A stretch of DNA of 64,000 bases from Amorphophallus konjac (GCA_022559845.1 CM040124.1:70145491-70209490); one strand, 5' to 3'; counted from the stretch's first letter, positions 1-12,290 are shown. Numbers and translations: made by a program. Notes: generated from the sequence alone by a model not told the origin.

Positions 1-962
1 TTTGACCTGTATTAAATGACTTTGAACACTAAGTCAATTTCTTCACATTTGGCCACTCATAAAAGGAGTTGTTTCATGTATTCTCAAATTGACTTGCTAA
101 TGACTTATAGTTAGACATCATCAAAACACAATGCACACAACACGATCGACCGATCTATGGGAACGATCGATCGATTCTGGCATAACCAGTGTACAAACCC
201 CACCATGGGGTCCCATTCCACGCCCCAGTCGCCTCAAACGAGGGATAAAAACACTAGAGAACTCTCCCTGCCATCCAACCCACCAAAAACATGCAATTAA
301 ACTACGAAACACCGCCCGAATCGACGAAAATAGGCGCTCTCCCCAAAACATGTATTTTCTCCCGAAACAAGAAAGAACCCAATCGCGCTGGCCCGAATCG
401 ACTCAAAACTGTAAGGAAATAACATGAGAATGGTAGGAATCCATCCCCCTACCTCTCACAAAGATCCCACGAGAAATGGACGATGTTCCACATCGAAAAC
501 ATCATTCTTCATCTCACAACCGGTTCGCGAAGTTTGTGAACGACTGCGCCAACGCCATCGGCCTCGTTCCTCCTCAATCCTCGTCGTCGTCATCGCCGTC
601 ACCCTGGCCACCTTGCCTGCCACGCTCTTGGTCGGCCGTGGGAGGTGGGAGGTTGAGAGAGGGAGAGCGATGGAGGAGAGAGGGAGAGAATGAGGGAATG
701 AGAGGAGGAGGTGGGGGGTTTTAGGTTATATTTATAAGATTTATTTTGGGATCATAAAAATTCAAAAATAAAAAATTATCAAAAATTAATCCCACGATCC
801 TCGAAAAACACATAACTCGTCTGTCAAACTACGATGTCCATAAATAAATTATTATTTCATATTTGGGGATCCGAAGACCCAATACTCAAAAAATTTTATT
901 TTTATTTATAAAATGTGATCCGAGACCCGCGGATACTCGATCTGAAAATCCGGATCATGACA
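1..962 (-). repeat. possible truncated LTR edge
   Basis: The stretch ends in GGATCATGACA at 952-962. On the minus strand this reads TGTCATGATCC, the style of start or end seen at the other long gypsy LTRs here (TGTCACGCCCC). It also has a GATCGATCG-rich patch near 143-177, similar in kind to the palindromic patches in those LTRs, and a purine-rich patch at 650-720. The other end is outside the window, no partner LTR is visible, and the small ORFs resemble nothing I know. The LTR reading is a weak inference. Confidence 0.3.
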
Positions 963-1236
963 AAATATGTTAATCCCAAGTAAATATTAGTAGTTAGGCT
1001 CCAAACAGCTTCCATGAGCCCATGAAATTTTCTGCAAATATTTATGGGTTAATTATCCATAGGTCATAAATAAAACAAATTTGAGTAAGTGAATTATGAA
1101 TTCTAATTAAGGAGGTCTCAATCTGCACGTTGAGTTAAAGGCCCGAACTCGAACCCATGATTAATCTAGACGTTGAGTTAAAGAAAATAAGCGAGACACT
1201 CACAAATTATTTGACGTGAGACTAACCTCGACACTA
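963..1236. other. unassigned AT-rich DNA
   Basis: I see no gene, RNA or repeat edge that I can support. A short phrase containing acgttgagttaaag occurs twice (near 1125 and 1169). Confidence 0.4.
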
Positions 1237-1343
1237 TACATATAATGGATGATTGTTCCTTGCTATATATAATAAATATACACGTTAATATAATATAATA
1301 TAATATAATCACCTCCTCTTCGTCTCCATTACAATGGAGTAGA

Positions 1344-1401
<58 letters not shown>

Positions 1402-1640
1402 TATATATATAATGGATGATTGCTCCATGCTATATATAATAAATATACACGTTAATATAATATAATCACCTCCTCTTCGTCTCCATTACAATGGAGTAGA
1501 TAATTACATACATATATAATGGATGATTGCTCCATGCTATATATAATAAATATACACGTTAATATAATATAATTATAATCACCTCCTCTTCGTCTCCATT
1601 ACAATGAAGTAGATAATTACAAAGAGGACGATCACTCCCA
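1237..1640. repeat. three-copy tandem repeat with a TA microsatellite
   Basis: A unit of about 105-170 bp occurs three times, starting near 1237, 1408 and 1514. Each copy has ataatggatgattg, tatatataataaatatac, and a stretch with cacctcctcttcgtctcc. The copies differ mainly in a TA run that is long only at 1343-1400. The array lies inside the inferred copia LTR, toward its minus-strand 3' part, so it may have grown within the LTR. Confidence 0.8.
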
Positions 1641-2259
1641 CAATTGAGTTATTATCCTTTGATGATTAGATTCAAATTAATGAAATGCTTGAGTGTTTTA
1701 ACTAGTTTACTAACAACCACCCTTTTCCTTAGAAGGAAAAAAAATTTGTACAGTCCTAATCCTATGGTTCTGCTGTCCTAATACCCCTATTGTCATAGAC
1801 TTCCATTCTGCAACAAAACTATAGAAAACTTGCTACTCTTACTTCATCGCATGTCGGCAATATGTAATCATATTCTGATTTTTTAACCCTTAGTTGAAAG
1901 AGAAGAAGGAGGAGGAGAAGAAGGAGAAGGCGAGGAAGGAGAATACGGGATGTCCTAGAGGGGGGACTCCTAATCTCTTAATATAATATTTTGATCATAC
2001 AAAGATTTGTAAACACCCAATACGGGACTAAGCCAACACACACATATTACATTACTCTCCGTCAATAATCATATTTCAATTTTTTTTAACCCTTAATTAA
2101 AGAAGAAGAAGGAGGAGGAGAAGGAGAAGGGGAGGAAGAAGAATACAGATGTCTTAGAGGGGAGACTCCTGATCTCTTAATATAATGTCCTGATCATACA
2201 AAGATTTGTAAACACCCAATATGGGACTAAGCCAACACACACCACACACACATATTACA
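1237..2259 (-). repeat. 3' LTR of the old copia element
   Basis: The LTR follows directly after the copia RNase H end and a polypurine tract, all on the minus strand. It begins at 2259 as TGTAATATGTGTG, followed by TGTTGGCTTAGTCCC, a start common in plant copia LTRs. The outer border near 1237 is a guess based on the repeat array; no target duplication can be tested because the 5' end of the element is missing. An internal duplication (1865-2272) and the TA-containing array make this LTR longer than it would otherwise be. Confidence 0.55.
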
Positions 2260-2272
2260 TTACCCTCCTCAA
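1865..2272 (-). repeat. tandem duplication over LTR start and polypurine tract
   Basis: About 195-205 bp are present twice (about 1865-2058 and 2066-2272). Both copies contain the GA-rich patch, the phrase atcatacaaagatttgtaaa, ggactaagccaacac, and a version of the polypurine tract (degenerate at about 2047-2058, better kept at 2263-2272). The copia gene joins only the right copy. Confidence 0.75.
2263..2272 (-). promoter_or_regulatory. copia polypurine tract
   Basis: On the minus strand this is TTGAGGAGGG, lying between the RNase H stop codon region and the TG of the LTR. It is the expected primer for plus-strand DNA synthesis. Confidence 0.6.
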
Positions 2273-2725
2273 GATGGGGCGAAGATATCACAAAGCCCCA
2301 TCTTGCTCACCAGCATAGAAAAGGAAGATGCACTAAGCCTTTTAGTCAAAATATCTACCACCTGATTAGATGACTGAACAAAAGGAATATAAACTTGGCA
2401 TCGATCAATCATTTCCTTGATAAAATGATGGTCAATCTCGATGTGTTTGTTACGATCATATTCTACTGGATTATTCACAATCTCAATTGCTATCTTGCTA
2501 TCACCATACAAATGAATAGGGGACCCATTCCACAATTGTAACTCTTGAAGCAGTTTCTGCAGCCAGAGAAGTTCACATACTCCCAGTGACATTGCCCTAT
2601 ATTCTGCTTCTGTTGTTGACCGAGCTACCACATATTATTTCTTATTCCACCAAGCAACTAAGTTACCCCCAACATACATACAATGTTCAGAGGTAGATTG
2701 CATGTCATCTGATGGGAATCAAGCT
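2269..2725 (-). pseudogene. copia pol, RNase H end
   Basis: This is the C-terminal RNase H of a Ty1/copia polyprotein, which degrades the RNA strand during reverse transcription. Typical copia phrases are visible: ARSTTEAEYRAM, YGDSKIAIEI, KHIEIDHHF and DILTKRLS. Upstream, in another part of the frame, STSEHCMYVGGNLVAWW follows the usual pattern before a TAA stop at the position where copia elements have a glutamine. The frame ends with TGA at 2269-2271, next to the polypurine tract. It is cut at 2725 by the 903-bp insertion. Confidence 0.85.
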
Positions 2726-3628
2726 AGCTGCCAGGCCGAAGAGCATCCACACAGTTGCCAGACCTAGGGATGAAGGCGCTACCCTTGGGTAGCGCGACCT
2801 GGAAGAAGGCGCTAGGTCTCCCTAGCGCAATCTCAGACAGGAACTCTGCTGCAGTCGGTCCAACTTCCCGGCACCGAAACTCCCAAAAGTCTTCGATGTG
2901 TGCTATTTTTCATGGTTGTAATCGATGTGCTAGCGTCGTTTTGTCTTCCCCTTCCCTATATATGTATCCCATCTCGTTTGATCTAAAAGAAGCAATGAAT
3001 CTATGAGAGTTTATGAGTATAGCCATGGCTATCTTCCCCAATCTTTGGAAACCCCCTTCATCCGTCCCTCTCTGGGTGCGAGGCCCAATTCTGTTTCCCT
3101 GACCCTCTCTCTTTCCCCTTCAATGGAGGACGATCGAAGCCCCGGATGCATCGGCTCTGAGATGGGGTCGAGTGTGAGGCTCCATTCGGAGCTTCGTTCT
3201 TCTTCCACCAACGTTCATCTCCCCTCACCACCGCCAAGGATGTTGCTAAGGTTAGGATGGAGCTCGGTTGCACCGTCCCCGCGAAGGGTTCGGGTGAGAG
3301 GCCCCAGCCAAGCTTCCTCACGGTCCTAGCATCATCTACGTCCACCTTTCTTCCCTCGCCGCTCACCCCACATCCGCCTTCACCAAAGTTATCCTAGATA
3401 TATAGTATTAGGTTGGTTTGATTTCAATTTTAGCGTTCCCCATGTGTTGTCCATCATCCTGTGTGCTTTCCCCTTGTGTTTTAAACCCCCAGAGTCATCC
3501 ACGAGGCCCAGAATTGAAGACCCGTCATCCTGGGTTGCTGTCTGTGAACGCGCGTAAACGATATAGCGCGACCATGGGCAGAATGAAGAAGACCCCCACT
3601 TCTGTCCCGCATCATCATCCAATGATCC
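2726..3628. mobile_element. 903-bp insertion of unknown nature
   Basis: The sequence interrupts the copia RNase H exactly where the reading frame would otherwise run on. AGCT occurs at 2722-2725 and 3629-3632 and may be a 4-bp target duplication (AGCT is repeated at 2726-2729, so the left edge is uncertain). The left part repeats a phrase with gcgctaggt/gcgctaccc. Small ORFs at 3003-3329 and 3389-3622 match no family I recognise. I see no terminal inverted repeat. It could be a solo LTR, a small non-autonomous element or a captured fragment. Confidence 0.45.
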
Positions 3629-3651
3629 AGCTCAATCAGCATCAGCAAATT

Positions 3652-6600
3652 TGTCACGCCCTGAGATATGTAGCGGAAGTAGTTCGGGAATGTGAACAGC
3701 CGGCATGGTAAACCTCACGCTAGCAAGACAATCAGAGCACTAATCATTCACACATAAAAGATGAATGCACTAGGTAATTTATTCAACATTTCACTTTATT
3801 GAATAATAATAATTTATGGGTTACATCGACACTTGACTCCTTTCACTAGACTCAATAAAAGAGAAAATTACATAGTCGACTCATGACTAATCATATGGAC
3901 TCATGTCTATGTCTTCTCTCGATCTTTAATCGCTCTCGGACCTATCACTTGAGTAGCCCGAATCCTCGCTAGAATTTCCTGAAAAGATTGAAAAGTAGGG
4001 AATGAGCATACTTGCCCAGTAGGTATCTTCGTATCAACATGAAGGCAAGTTTAAGTAATTAATAATTTAGTTCTAGAAGGTAAGATAAATGAAATGCGAT
4101 GAAACATACGATAAAACCATAGTAACAATACGAGTAGCAAGATGTAGATCATAGAGATAGAAAGTTAATGTAGAATCATAGTAAGATCAAGCAAGAAATA
4201 AAGTGGCATTTCATATAATGAGAATGTACTAGCATGTAACGAGAATGTACTTTTCATAACCTTAAAAGGCTATGCACTAAAAAGTCATGTAACAAGAATG
4301 TATAATTTCATGATGAGCCTCATGGTTTTCACCCGTTTATAAAAAAAACACTCCCGGCGTAATGTGACGCCAGTGTTCATCATACCCCATAGTTTATAGT
4401 ATGTTTCCGACCATCCGCCGAGGGTGCTAGTGTCGAGCCCTTGGACACTGTCCGTGCCCGCTTTTGTATCTTCAAGTTATAAATCAAGCTACTTCCACGA
4501 GAAATATAAATGCAGGCCAATAATATAAAGTTCAAACAATAGGTTCATGATAACAAATACCAAGGTAAGAATGTACCAAAATAGAAATCATGAGAGTTCA
4601 AGGATGAATTAATTGGATATTATGCCACGGAGGAATTCTGACAGCATAACGGCACATTCATAGATTTCTATAGTTTATAAATGGCTTATTAAACAAGGTG
4701 TTGGGTTCCAGATAATCAGAAGACCATTTAAGAACAGAACAAGTTCAACCCTTGGGTCAGACCTCGGGTTGGACACAATTTCATTAACGGGATGGGCTTG
4801 AGGGTTGCGATAATTCATTAATGCGGTATTTAGTCATTCCGCGATTAGAGAGAGAGTCGACGCAGAAAGAAAGTCAGGTCGATGTAGGAAGAAAGCTGTG
4901 GCTGAACAATAACGTGACCATAGTAACCACCACGATAATTAATTAACGCGACTGTGATGTAGGGCGAGATCATGTCAATTCACAAAATGTGAAAAACACG
5001 AAGTGCTCTCTAACTTTTGGGTTTTTAGGGTACAACCAACTCGGCATCCTAGTGGGAATCCCAGGCTCGCGGAGCCTTACAGAGGTCTTGAAATAAGATC
5101 ACCTAGTCTGGTGGAAGGAATATCCGACGGAGAGGATCACAAGTCCAAGAGAATGTGCCTATCAAGTGCAAAGTGTAACTAATAGTAACGTACCCGAATA
5201 CGCACTATATGTGATCTTATAAAACAGAAAGAGATGAGAAAGGAGCGAATGAAACAATGTGTAACCAAGTCATAAAACTTCTTTAAGTACAAAACTATAA
5301 GGTTTGGCATGAAATTAACATATAATAGAATTAAAATTTGAAAAGCATGCTAACACTAAATATGCAGTCATGACATAATCAAGAAGTGAAACTACTAAGA
5401 TAGGGCATGCATAGTAGAATATATATCATGGGAAATAAACAAGGTTTGATATGTGTCACGGAGTATTAACGCGGCGGATAAAACCAACGTGTCAATACAA
5501 GAATGCGACGTATCGAACTTGCGCTTTATTACATTAACGCGACGTATCGGGTGTGCGCGTTAATAGACGCGACCCCTGTTACAACCGCCATCATCTTACA
5601 GTGAAACAGAGATAAAACCAGCCTTGCAGGGCTACTTCCTATGGCATACCTATATGGAACTAACAGGAATCTAGCAGGGAAAACATGCTATCATAAAAAT
5701 AATACATGGAAACGTATGTAATCATTAAAAAGTTAACATCTTTTAGTCAAGGTTTCATGGACATCATGCAGTAAAACCCTATTACGCAGTCATGATGAAA
5801 CATGAAATACTCCACGTAGAAAGCATGAAATCACGAGGTAACAGAGGACTTTTGTTCCTAACTTGATATTTAAGCCAACATGAGATAGCCTACCTTTAAT
5901 TTTATCCCTAGACTTCGAATTTGTTATTGGAAGAAGGTCCTTGTTCCTGCGCGTCCTGTGTGGAACCTCCAACTTCCAGCGGCTCTATCTCCTTAACCTC
6001 TTGACTTCCTAGCACGAAAATTGGAGGGTAGTGAGAAAACATAAAAAGGAATAATTAGTTCTAAAGACCAAACTCGAAATTACCTCGATTAGGGTTCCTA
6101 AATCTCTGATCTTTCTCAGAGAAATCCACTCATTCCTATGCGGTCTGCAACGAACCGGTGACTTCCGGCGCTTCTAACTTCTCAAGGGCTTGATCTCCTG
6201 GCATGGGGTTTGGAGGGAAGTTAGATAAAACTAAAAGGAACAAAAAGTTCCAAAGACTAACACGAATTACCATCATCTTACCATCGAACCAGGCGAGCCA
6301 AAATGAGGGTTCGCGCAGGTCAATTCTGGGTCTTATTTATAGAGTTGATCTAGGGTTGAGGGATTAGATCGAGTTAGGAGTCATTATTGGGGTTAGAGTC
6401 GATCCCCAAGAGTCCTAGACCAATTTTCCCTTCGAGACAACATCGATCCATGGCCACTCGTGGATAAAAATCCAATCTTTCCCTATTTTACTACACTTCG
6501 GTTCCGTAAGAGTATCGCGGTCATCAGTAGTACCGCATTCTTCATTAACGCGGCGTATCGCGTGGGCGCGTTCAGGCCTTCTCTATGAATTTGAATTTTA

Positions 6601-6869
6601 GTCAAATTCTCCCTTCTAATTATCCCCTAATTATCTAATAAGAATATGGAATATATCTAATTACGTCTCTTTTAGGTGGACTTGGGCCTAAAAGCTTAGA
6701 ATTTGGTTTATGGGCTTGTTTTAAGTGGGCTTAGCCCTTCGGTAAATATAAGGCCTTTAAATTTATTTAATTGACCCCTAATTCATTTAATTAGCCTATT
6801 AAGCCTTTTTAATGTTTAATAATTACATTTAAATTCTGAAAATTCCCAAAAAAAATTTGGGGTGTTACA
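3652..6869 (-). repeat. solo LTR, long gypsy type (3.2 kb)
   Basis: The ends are TGTCACGCCC and GGTGTTACA. The flanks are AAATT (3647-3651) and AAATC (6870-6874), a 5-bp target duplication with one mismatch. Removing it joins copia RT to copia RNase H in a sensible order. It shares a segment (cacttgcccagtaggtatct type, near 4010-4030) with the LTR at 58404-61748 and, inverted, with the one at 18705-21922. By comparison with the LTR at 58404-61748 it points to the minus strand, with a TATA-like TATAAATA at 6334-6342. No internal domain remains, so it is a solo LTR. Inverted-repeat motifs built on TAACGCG occur near 4950, 5465-5580 and 6545. Confidence 0.85.
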
Positions 6870-7978
6870 AAATCCTTCTACCTTAAAGGTATTATGTTGG
6901 GAGAACAATGGGCCCCGATTAGGGCACCCCTTTAGGTAGCGCAACACCATATAAGCTTCCTCTAAATGTCCCTTTCTTGGATCATGCATATATTGGCAAA
7001 TAACACTGACTTCATAAGCTATATCAGGTTGAGTATGTGACAAATAGATCAACCTCCCAACTAGCAGCTGATATCCCCCTAAGTCAACAGATGCTCCACC
7101 ATCTACCACTAGTCGATGATTTTGGTCTATCGAGGTAGTAACAGGTTTACACCCCAACATCCTAATTTATAAGACAAGTCTAACACATACTTTCGATGTG
7201 ACAAAAAGATCTCTTTGGATGACCTTGCAACTTCTATACCCAAGAAATATCTTAGTGGGCCCAAGTCTTTTATCTCAAACACTTGCTTCAGCTTGGACTT
7301 CAATTACTTGATCTTGATGTGATCATCTCCTGTAATAACAATATCATCAACATACACCAGGAAAATGCTCTTCTTTCTCTTGAAATGTCTACAGAACATA
7401 ATGTGATCTGCATTACTCTATCTGTATCTCATACCTTTTACAGCTCGGCTAAATCGATCAAACCAGGCATGATGAGACTGTTTAAGACCATACAGTGAGT
7501 GCTTCAGTTTGCAGACTTTTTCAGCAGTTACTTCACTGTCAAAATCAAGTGATATTTTCATATAAACCTCCTCCTGAAGATCACCATGTAGAAATGCATT
7601 CTTCACATCCAAGTGGTGTAGCTCCCAACCAAAGTTAGCTGCACATGAAATCAAGATACAAATAGAATTCATTTTTGCCACAAGAGTAAATGTCTCATCA
7701 TAGTCCACTCCACATGTTTGAGTGTAGTCTTTTGCTACTGGTCGAGCTTTGTACCTTTTCACTTTACCTTATGGTGTTTGTTTCATAGTAAACACCCATC
7801 TATACCCAACAGGGTGCTTTCCAACTAGTAGAGAGACCAACTCCCACATCCAATTTTTGGATAAAGCACTCATCTCCTCTGACATAGCCTCCCTCCACTT
7901 AGGATTTTCTATAGCCACTTGTCAGGTATTAGGAATGCAAATATAGTCTAATGCAGCTACAAAACCCTAATAGGATTG
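6870..7978 (-). pseudogene. copia pol, reverse transcriptase part
   Basis: This is the copia RT, which copies element RNA into DNA. On the minus strand one can read KARPVAKDYTQT, HHLDVKNAFLHGDL, LKHSLYGLKQ, the catalytic YVDD with FLVYVDDIVITGDD (about 7330-7376), and YFLGIEVARS. Toward the RNase H side are DIAYEVSVICQYMHDP and VLRYLKG. Several stops and frame changes break it. It is cut at 7978 by the Tat element and at 6870 by a solo LTR; 19 bp of the same gene survive at 3633-3651. Confidence 0.85.
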
Positions 7979-8736
7979 TGAAGAGGAGGATTTCTATAGC
8001 CCATCTAAGAGCAGCCGAACTAGGCCCATCAGGACCAAATGAGGCTCGGCTCATCCAAGTGACAGCCCCATAGGGCCCACTTAGGCTAAAAAGCCCAATA
8101 AAGATTACTCGGGATCCCACCCTTCCTCAGCGGCCCTTAGGCTCGGAAGGCCCGAGCGTCAGAACGGAGGAAGACCCATGCCCGAGTTATCCCTTCATCG
8201 GGATAGAGGCAAGCGCTCTGCGCCCACTCCGACCTGACTTCATCCGAGCTATGCCTATCGCCCAGACAGGGTTGACACCTTTAATGCTCGGACCGACTGA
8301 CGATTGCTTATCCACGCTGCCGTTGAGAGCCCTTTATGAGCAGAAGTTTATGAGGATAAGGGACCCATGATCCCACGATGAGGACGTAAAGATCCCACGA
8401 TGAGGACGTAACTCCCGCATGAAACTCCTCAGCTTATGGGACTCATAAGGTGAGCACACTATATAAACCAGGGACTCCCTCCAGTGGAAGGTAAGGGCAA
8501 TACACGCCTAAAATCCCCTGAGCAGGAACCACTTCACCACCTTGGTGTTGGGGGATCTCATGCACCTCTTTCTACCTCCCTCCATATCTTCCACCATTGC
8601 TCTACTGACTTAGGCATCGGAGGATTTTCCCCAGGGAGCCATCCCTGGGCCTCCTGATCCGTTTCCCTTTCTCTACAGTTCACTATTCGGTGATCATCCT
8701 CCCAGCTCAGGACAAGCGCGAGATCACGCCCCTTCA
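7979..8736 (+). repeat. 5' LTR of the Tat element
   Basis: It starts with TG at 7979 and ends in CCCCTTCA at 8736. It is the same length as the 3' LTR and is also matched by the solo LTR at 26689-27464. The ORFs in it are not supported as genes. Confidence 0.93.
8460..8467 (+). promoter_or_regulatory. TATA box of the Tat LTR
   Basis: TATATAAA is followed by the same CCAGGGACTCCCTCC phrase in both LTRs of the element; the 3' LTR copy is at 25215-25222 and the solo LTR copy at 27189-27196. Conservation and position fit the LTR promoter. The start site itself cannot be read from sequence. Confidence 0.65.
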
Positions 8737-8738
8737 TC

Positions 8739-8754
8739 TGGCGCCGTCTGTGGG
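8739..8754 (+). promoter_or_regulatory. primer binding site of the Tat element
   Basis: TGGCGCCGTCTGTGGG begins two bases after the LTR. TGGCGCCG matches the 3' end expected for a tRNA ending in CGGCGCCA (tRNA-Asp is the usual suggestion for such sites in Tat and Athila elements). The match beyond eight bases is imperfect. Confidence 0.6.
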
Positions 8755-8773
8755 AAATGACCAAAGAGCCAGT

Positions 8774-10289
8774 ATGGTGCGAAGAAGTTCAGGGAGGAGG
8801 TCCGCCGGCGACAGGGGAAAGGCAATGGTGGCGGCGGGGGGAGGCCACTCTCAAGCCTCCCAAAACCCCCCCTCCGGTGCCAGCACTCCTGCCGACGGAC
8901 CGCCCCCTCCCCCCGCGGCAGGGCTGCCGCTTAACGGCGGCGCTGATGCCTTCCAAGCCCTCAACGTGAAACTGGACATCCTCGTGGAACTCATGAGGAC
9001 CCAGGCGACCAGGGATGGAAGGTCACGCGCCCCTCTGGAGAGCCCTCCCCGCGAGAACATGTCCCAGCACACCGCCGGAGGCCGCTTCACCCTCCGAGGG
9101 CAGCAGCTTATTCGCAACAAAGCAGGAGGACCCTCACAAGCCCCCCCTCCGGGGCAAGAGGCTTCCTCCACACCAAAAACGGGGTAAGCATGGGGCACGC
9201 CGTCCCCTCCCAAAGACCGAAGTTCCCAGAGAGCGCCAGGACAGCCTGCCATCACGCCCCCTCAGCCCTACGGCGCAGCGACAGCCGGAGCTATCCCTCC
9301 GACTGCGAGAATTCGAGAGGCATTTCGCAGAGCAGGAGCGCGCCCTACGAGCCGTGCAGAAGACCTCTCCACCAGAGGAGGAGGAGAGATCCCCGTTCTC
9401 CGACCATATCTTGAAGGCAGAGGTATCTCTCAGAGGCTCCATCCCGACCTTCAAGCCCTACGACGGCCAGGGTGACCCGGCCGACCACTTCGACAGCTTC
9501 GACGCCCTGATGACCCTTCATGGAGCGTCCGACGCCATCAAGTGTCGAGCCTTTGCGACCACCCTGGTCCAAGGCGCCCAAGCATGGTTCCGGGCCCTCG
9601 CCCCCGGATCCATCCGGGATTTCAAGCAATTCGGGAAAGTATTCAAGGAGAGTTTCGCCGGCAGCGGTCCCCCAAGGTCGGTAGCGGGGCTTTTGGCCCT
9701 CAAACATGCGCAAGGGGAGAAGCTTCAGGCCTACATTATCCGATTCAAATCGGAAGCCCTGAGGATCCCCCGCCTGGACGTCGCCTCGGCCATAACCACA
9801 CTGACCGAGGGCACTCGCGACGAGAACCTCCGCCGTGAACTTGTCCTCCACCCTCCCTCGACCCTTGCTGCGCGTGTGACTCTGGCATTGCGCCATGCCG
9901 AGTGCGAAGAAGTGCTCAGCGCATGCCGAGACGCAACCGGCTCGGGTCGGGAGGGGGACAAGAAGCGGGCACCCGAGCCAAGTTCGGGCCAAGGAAAGAG
10001 GCGGAACTGAGACGGGGAGCATAAGGAACCGTCCAGGAAGTACGAGCGGTACACTCCCCTAACCGCTCCAGTATATGAAATATATGAAGACATCAAAGGC
10101 TCAGGCCTCCTCTGCCAACCCGAGCCAATGAGGTCGAAGAACCGCAGTCGCAGCAAGCATTGCCTGTTCCACAGCGACCACGGACATCACACTGGCGACT
10201 GCCATCAGCTCCAGGACGAGATCGAGCGTCTCGTTCGTCAAGGGCACCTCTCCCGGTTCGTGGCCGAGCACAAGGAAGACCGAGGCGCC
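8774..10289 (+). pseudogene. Tat-type gag
   Basis: Gag builds the particle that packages the element RNA. I chose the ATG at 8774 (MVRRSS) because the frame from there runs to 9187. A frame change near 9180 then moves the gene to the frame of 9015-10010. The retrotransposon gag domain is clear in about 9400-9900 (SIPTFKPYDGQGDPADH, WFRALAPGSI, FKESFAGS, HAQGEKLQAYI). In-frame TGA codons lie at 10008-10010 and 10290-10292. Between them is the usual Tat tail with a C/H-rich stretch, KHCLFHSDHGHHTGDC, probably the nucleic-acid-binding knuckle. The N-terminal part is rich in proline and alanine. Confidence 0.85.
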
Positions 10290-10292
10290 TGA

Positions 10293-10916
10293 GAGAAAAT
10301 TGACAACGCCCCCCATGGGGTCCACATCAACGTCATCGCCGGAGGAGCTGCATCAGGAGAAGACAGTGGCCGAGGAAGGAAGCGTCATGCTGAGCGGGCG
10401 AGCCGAGCCATCGATCCTCCCAGGGCCCCGCCGAGTGAGCCCCAGGTCATAGTCTTCTCGGACCAAGACCTGGAAGGGCTAAACACCCCGCATGACGACG
10501 CCCTAGTCATATCGGCCACAATAAACCATTGTAACGTAGACAGGATTCTAGTTGACAATGGAAGTGCCCCTGATGTATTATCCTATGAATGTTTCCTCAA
10601 GATGGGGGAGGATCCGTCTAAACTCCGCTCGATCCGAACCCCCCTGTGCGGGTTCAATGGCCAGGCCACTTATCCTGAGGGAGCCCTAAGCCTGCCGGTT
10701 AATCTCGGCACCCCACCCAAAACCGTTACGATCATGGTGGACTTCATAGTGATCAAAGGTATGATAGCATACAACGCAATCTTCGGCCTGGGAATCCTCA
10801 GCCGAATGAAAGCAGTGCCTTCTACCTATCACCAAAAGATGAAGTTCCCCACCAAAAATGGGTTGGGGGAAGTCCGAGGCAACCAGGCCATGGCCAAAAG
10901 GTGCTATAATATCTAG
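10293..10916 (+). pseudogene. Tat-type aspartic protease
   Basis: This protease cuts the gag-pol product. The start of the domain is marked by HINVIAGGAASG, a phrase common before Tat proteases, and the active-site segment is ILVDNGSAPDVL (about 10543-10578), with DNGS in place of the more usual DTG or DSG. YNAIFGLGIL near 10770-10800 is the second conserved segment. It lies in the same frame as gag, separated by TGA 10290-10292, and ends at a TAG at 10914-10916. Confidence 0.75.
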
Positions 10917-12290
10917 GTTGAAGCCACAAGGCCAGACGGGAAGAACAAGGGCCCCCGGAAAGTCGAGGAAAAATCCGCAACTGCTGAGCCTCGAGGTGAA
11001 TTGCTAGCGGTTTTCCTAAACGACGACCCGACCCTAGGAGTAAAGATCGGAGCCGACCTAACATCTGAGGTTCAACAGCAATACAATTAGTTTCTTTTCG
11101 CGTACATCCGGGTATTCGCATGGTCTGATGATCAACTCCCTGGGATACCGGAGGAAACAGTGATGCATAAGCTCAACCTCGACCCAACCATGAAGCCCGT
11201 GCAACAACGCAGAAGGAAGCACGCATCAGAAAAGTAGGCGATTCTCAAGGAGCAAGTCACCAAGGGGCAAGAGACTGGTCTCTTTAGACCGGTCCTGTAC
11301 CCGACATGGCTGGCTAACGTCGTCCTGGTGCCAAAAGCTTCGGGAAAGTTGTGAATGTGCGTGGACTTCACCGACTTGAACAAGGCTACTCCAAAGGACT
11401 GCTATCCATTATCGAGCATCGACCAACTGGTTGACTCAACCTCGTGCAACGAGATACTTAGCCTCCTGGATGCCTATTTAGGTTACCATCAGATCAGAAT
11501 GCACCCCGAAGACATCGAGAAGACTGCCTTTATCATCGACTTTGGCGTACACTGCTACACCCGAATGCCTTTCGGGTTGAAGAACGCTGGAGCCACGTAC
11601 CAGAGGCTGGTCAATCATATGTTTGAGGGACAGCTCAGTTGGAACGTCGAGGCCTATATTGACGACATGCTCGTGAAAACCCCCAAGGCCGAGGACCACT
11701 TCACCGACCTAGCGGAAACCTTCGACACCCTCCTGAACTACAACATGAAGCTCAATCCTGCCAAGTGCGCCTTCGGGGGTTCTTGGGCTTCTTAGTCACC
11801 CAGCGTCGGATCGAGGTCAACCCCGACAAGGTCCAAGCCATCCTGGACATGCGCCCACCCACCTGCATCAAAGATGTTCAACGCCTTACCGGGCGCATTG
11901 CTGCGCTCAGCAGATTCCTGTCTCACGCGGCTGAACGATGCCTGCCCTTCTTCAAACTGTTGAGGGGACCTAAAATGGCGTCTGCTACATTCGCGTGGGA
12001 CGAGGAATGCCAAAAAGCGTTCGCCGAGCTTAAGGATTTCCTGGCTTCGCCCCCGGTGCTTTCCAAGCCTGTCCCAGGTGAAGCCTTGCATCTCTACCTC
12101 TCGGCGACTCCATCTACAGTTAGCTCGGTCCTAGTCAGAAATGACTCGGGAGTCGAGAGACCGGTCTACTACACCAGCAAGGTGCTCAATGAGGCTGAGA
12201 AAAGGTACCCCGCAACTGAGAAACTTGTGCTAGCGTTGGTTACCTCGGCCAAGCGCCTCTGACCCTATTTCCAAGGGCACTCCATCACCG
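10917..12290 (+). pseudogene. Tat-type reverse transcriptase and RNase H
   Basis: RT copies the RNA; RNase H removes it. Visible are VFAWSDDQLPGIP, LYPTWLANVVLVPKASGK, MCVDFTDLNKATPKDCYPL, FGLKNAGATYQRLV, the catalytic YIDD at 11655-11666, and in the RNase H YYTSKVLNEAEKRY. In-frame stops lie at 11088 (TAG), 11235 (TAG), 11352 (TGA) and 12260 (TGA). A frame change near 11775 lies between the RT palm and the connection. The gene otherwise stays aligned with the Tat family along its whole length. Confidence 0.88.

Noticed and set aside
3652..6869. A complete gypsy element in place of a solo LTR
   Set aside because: No gag, pol, primer site or polypurine tract is present between the TG and CA ends; the same holds for 13936-17065, 18705-21922 and 41415-44508.
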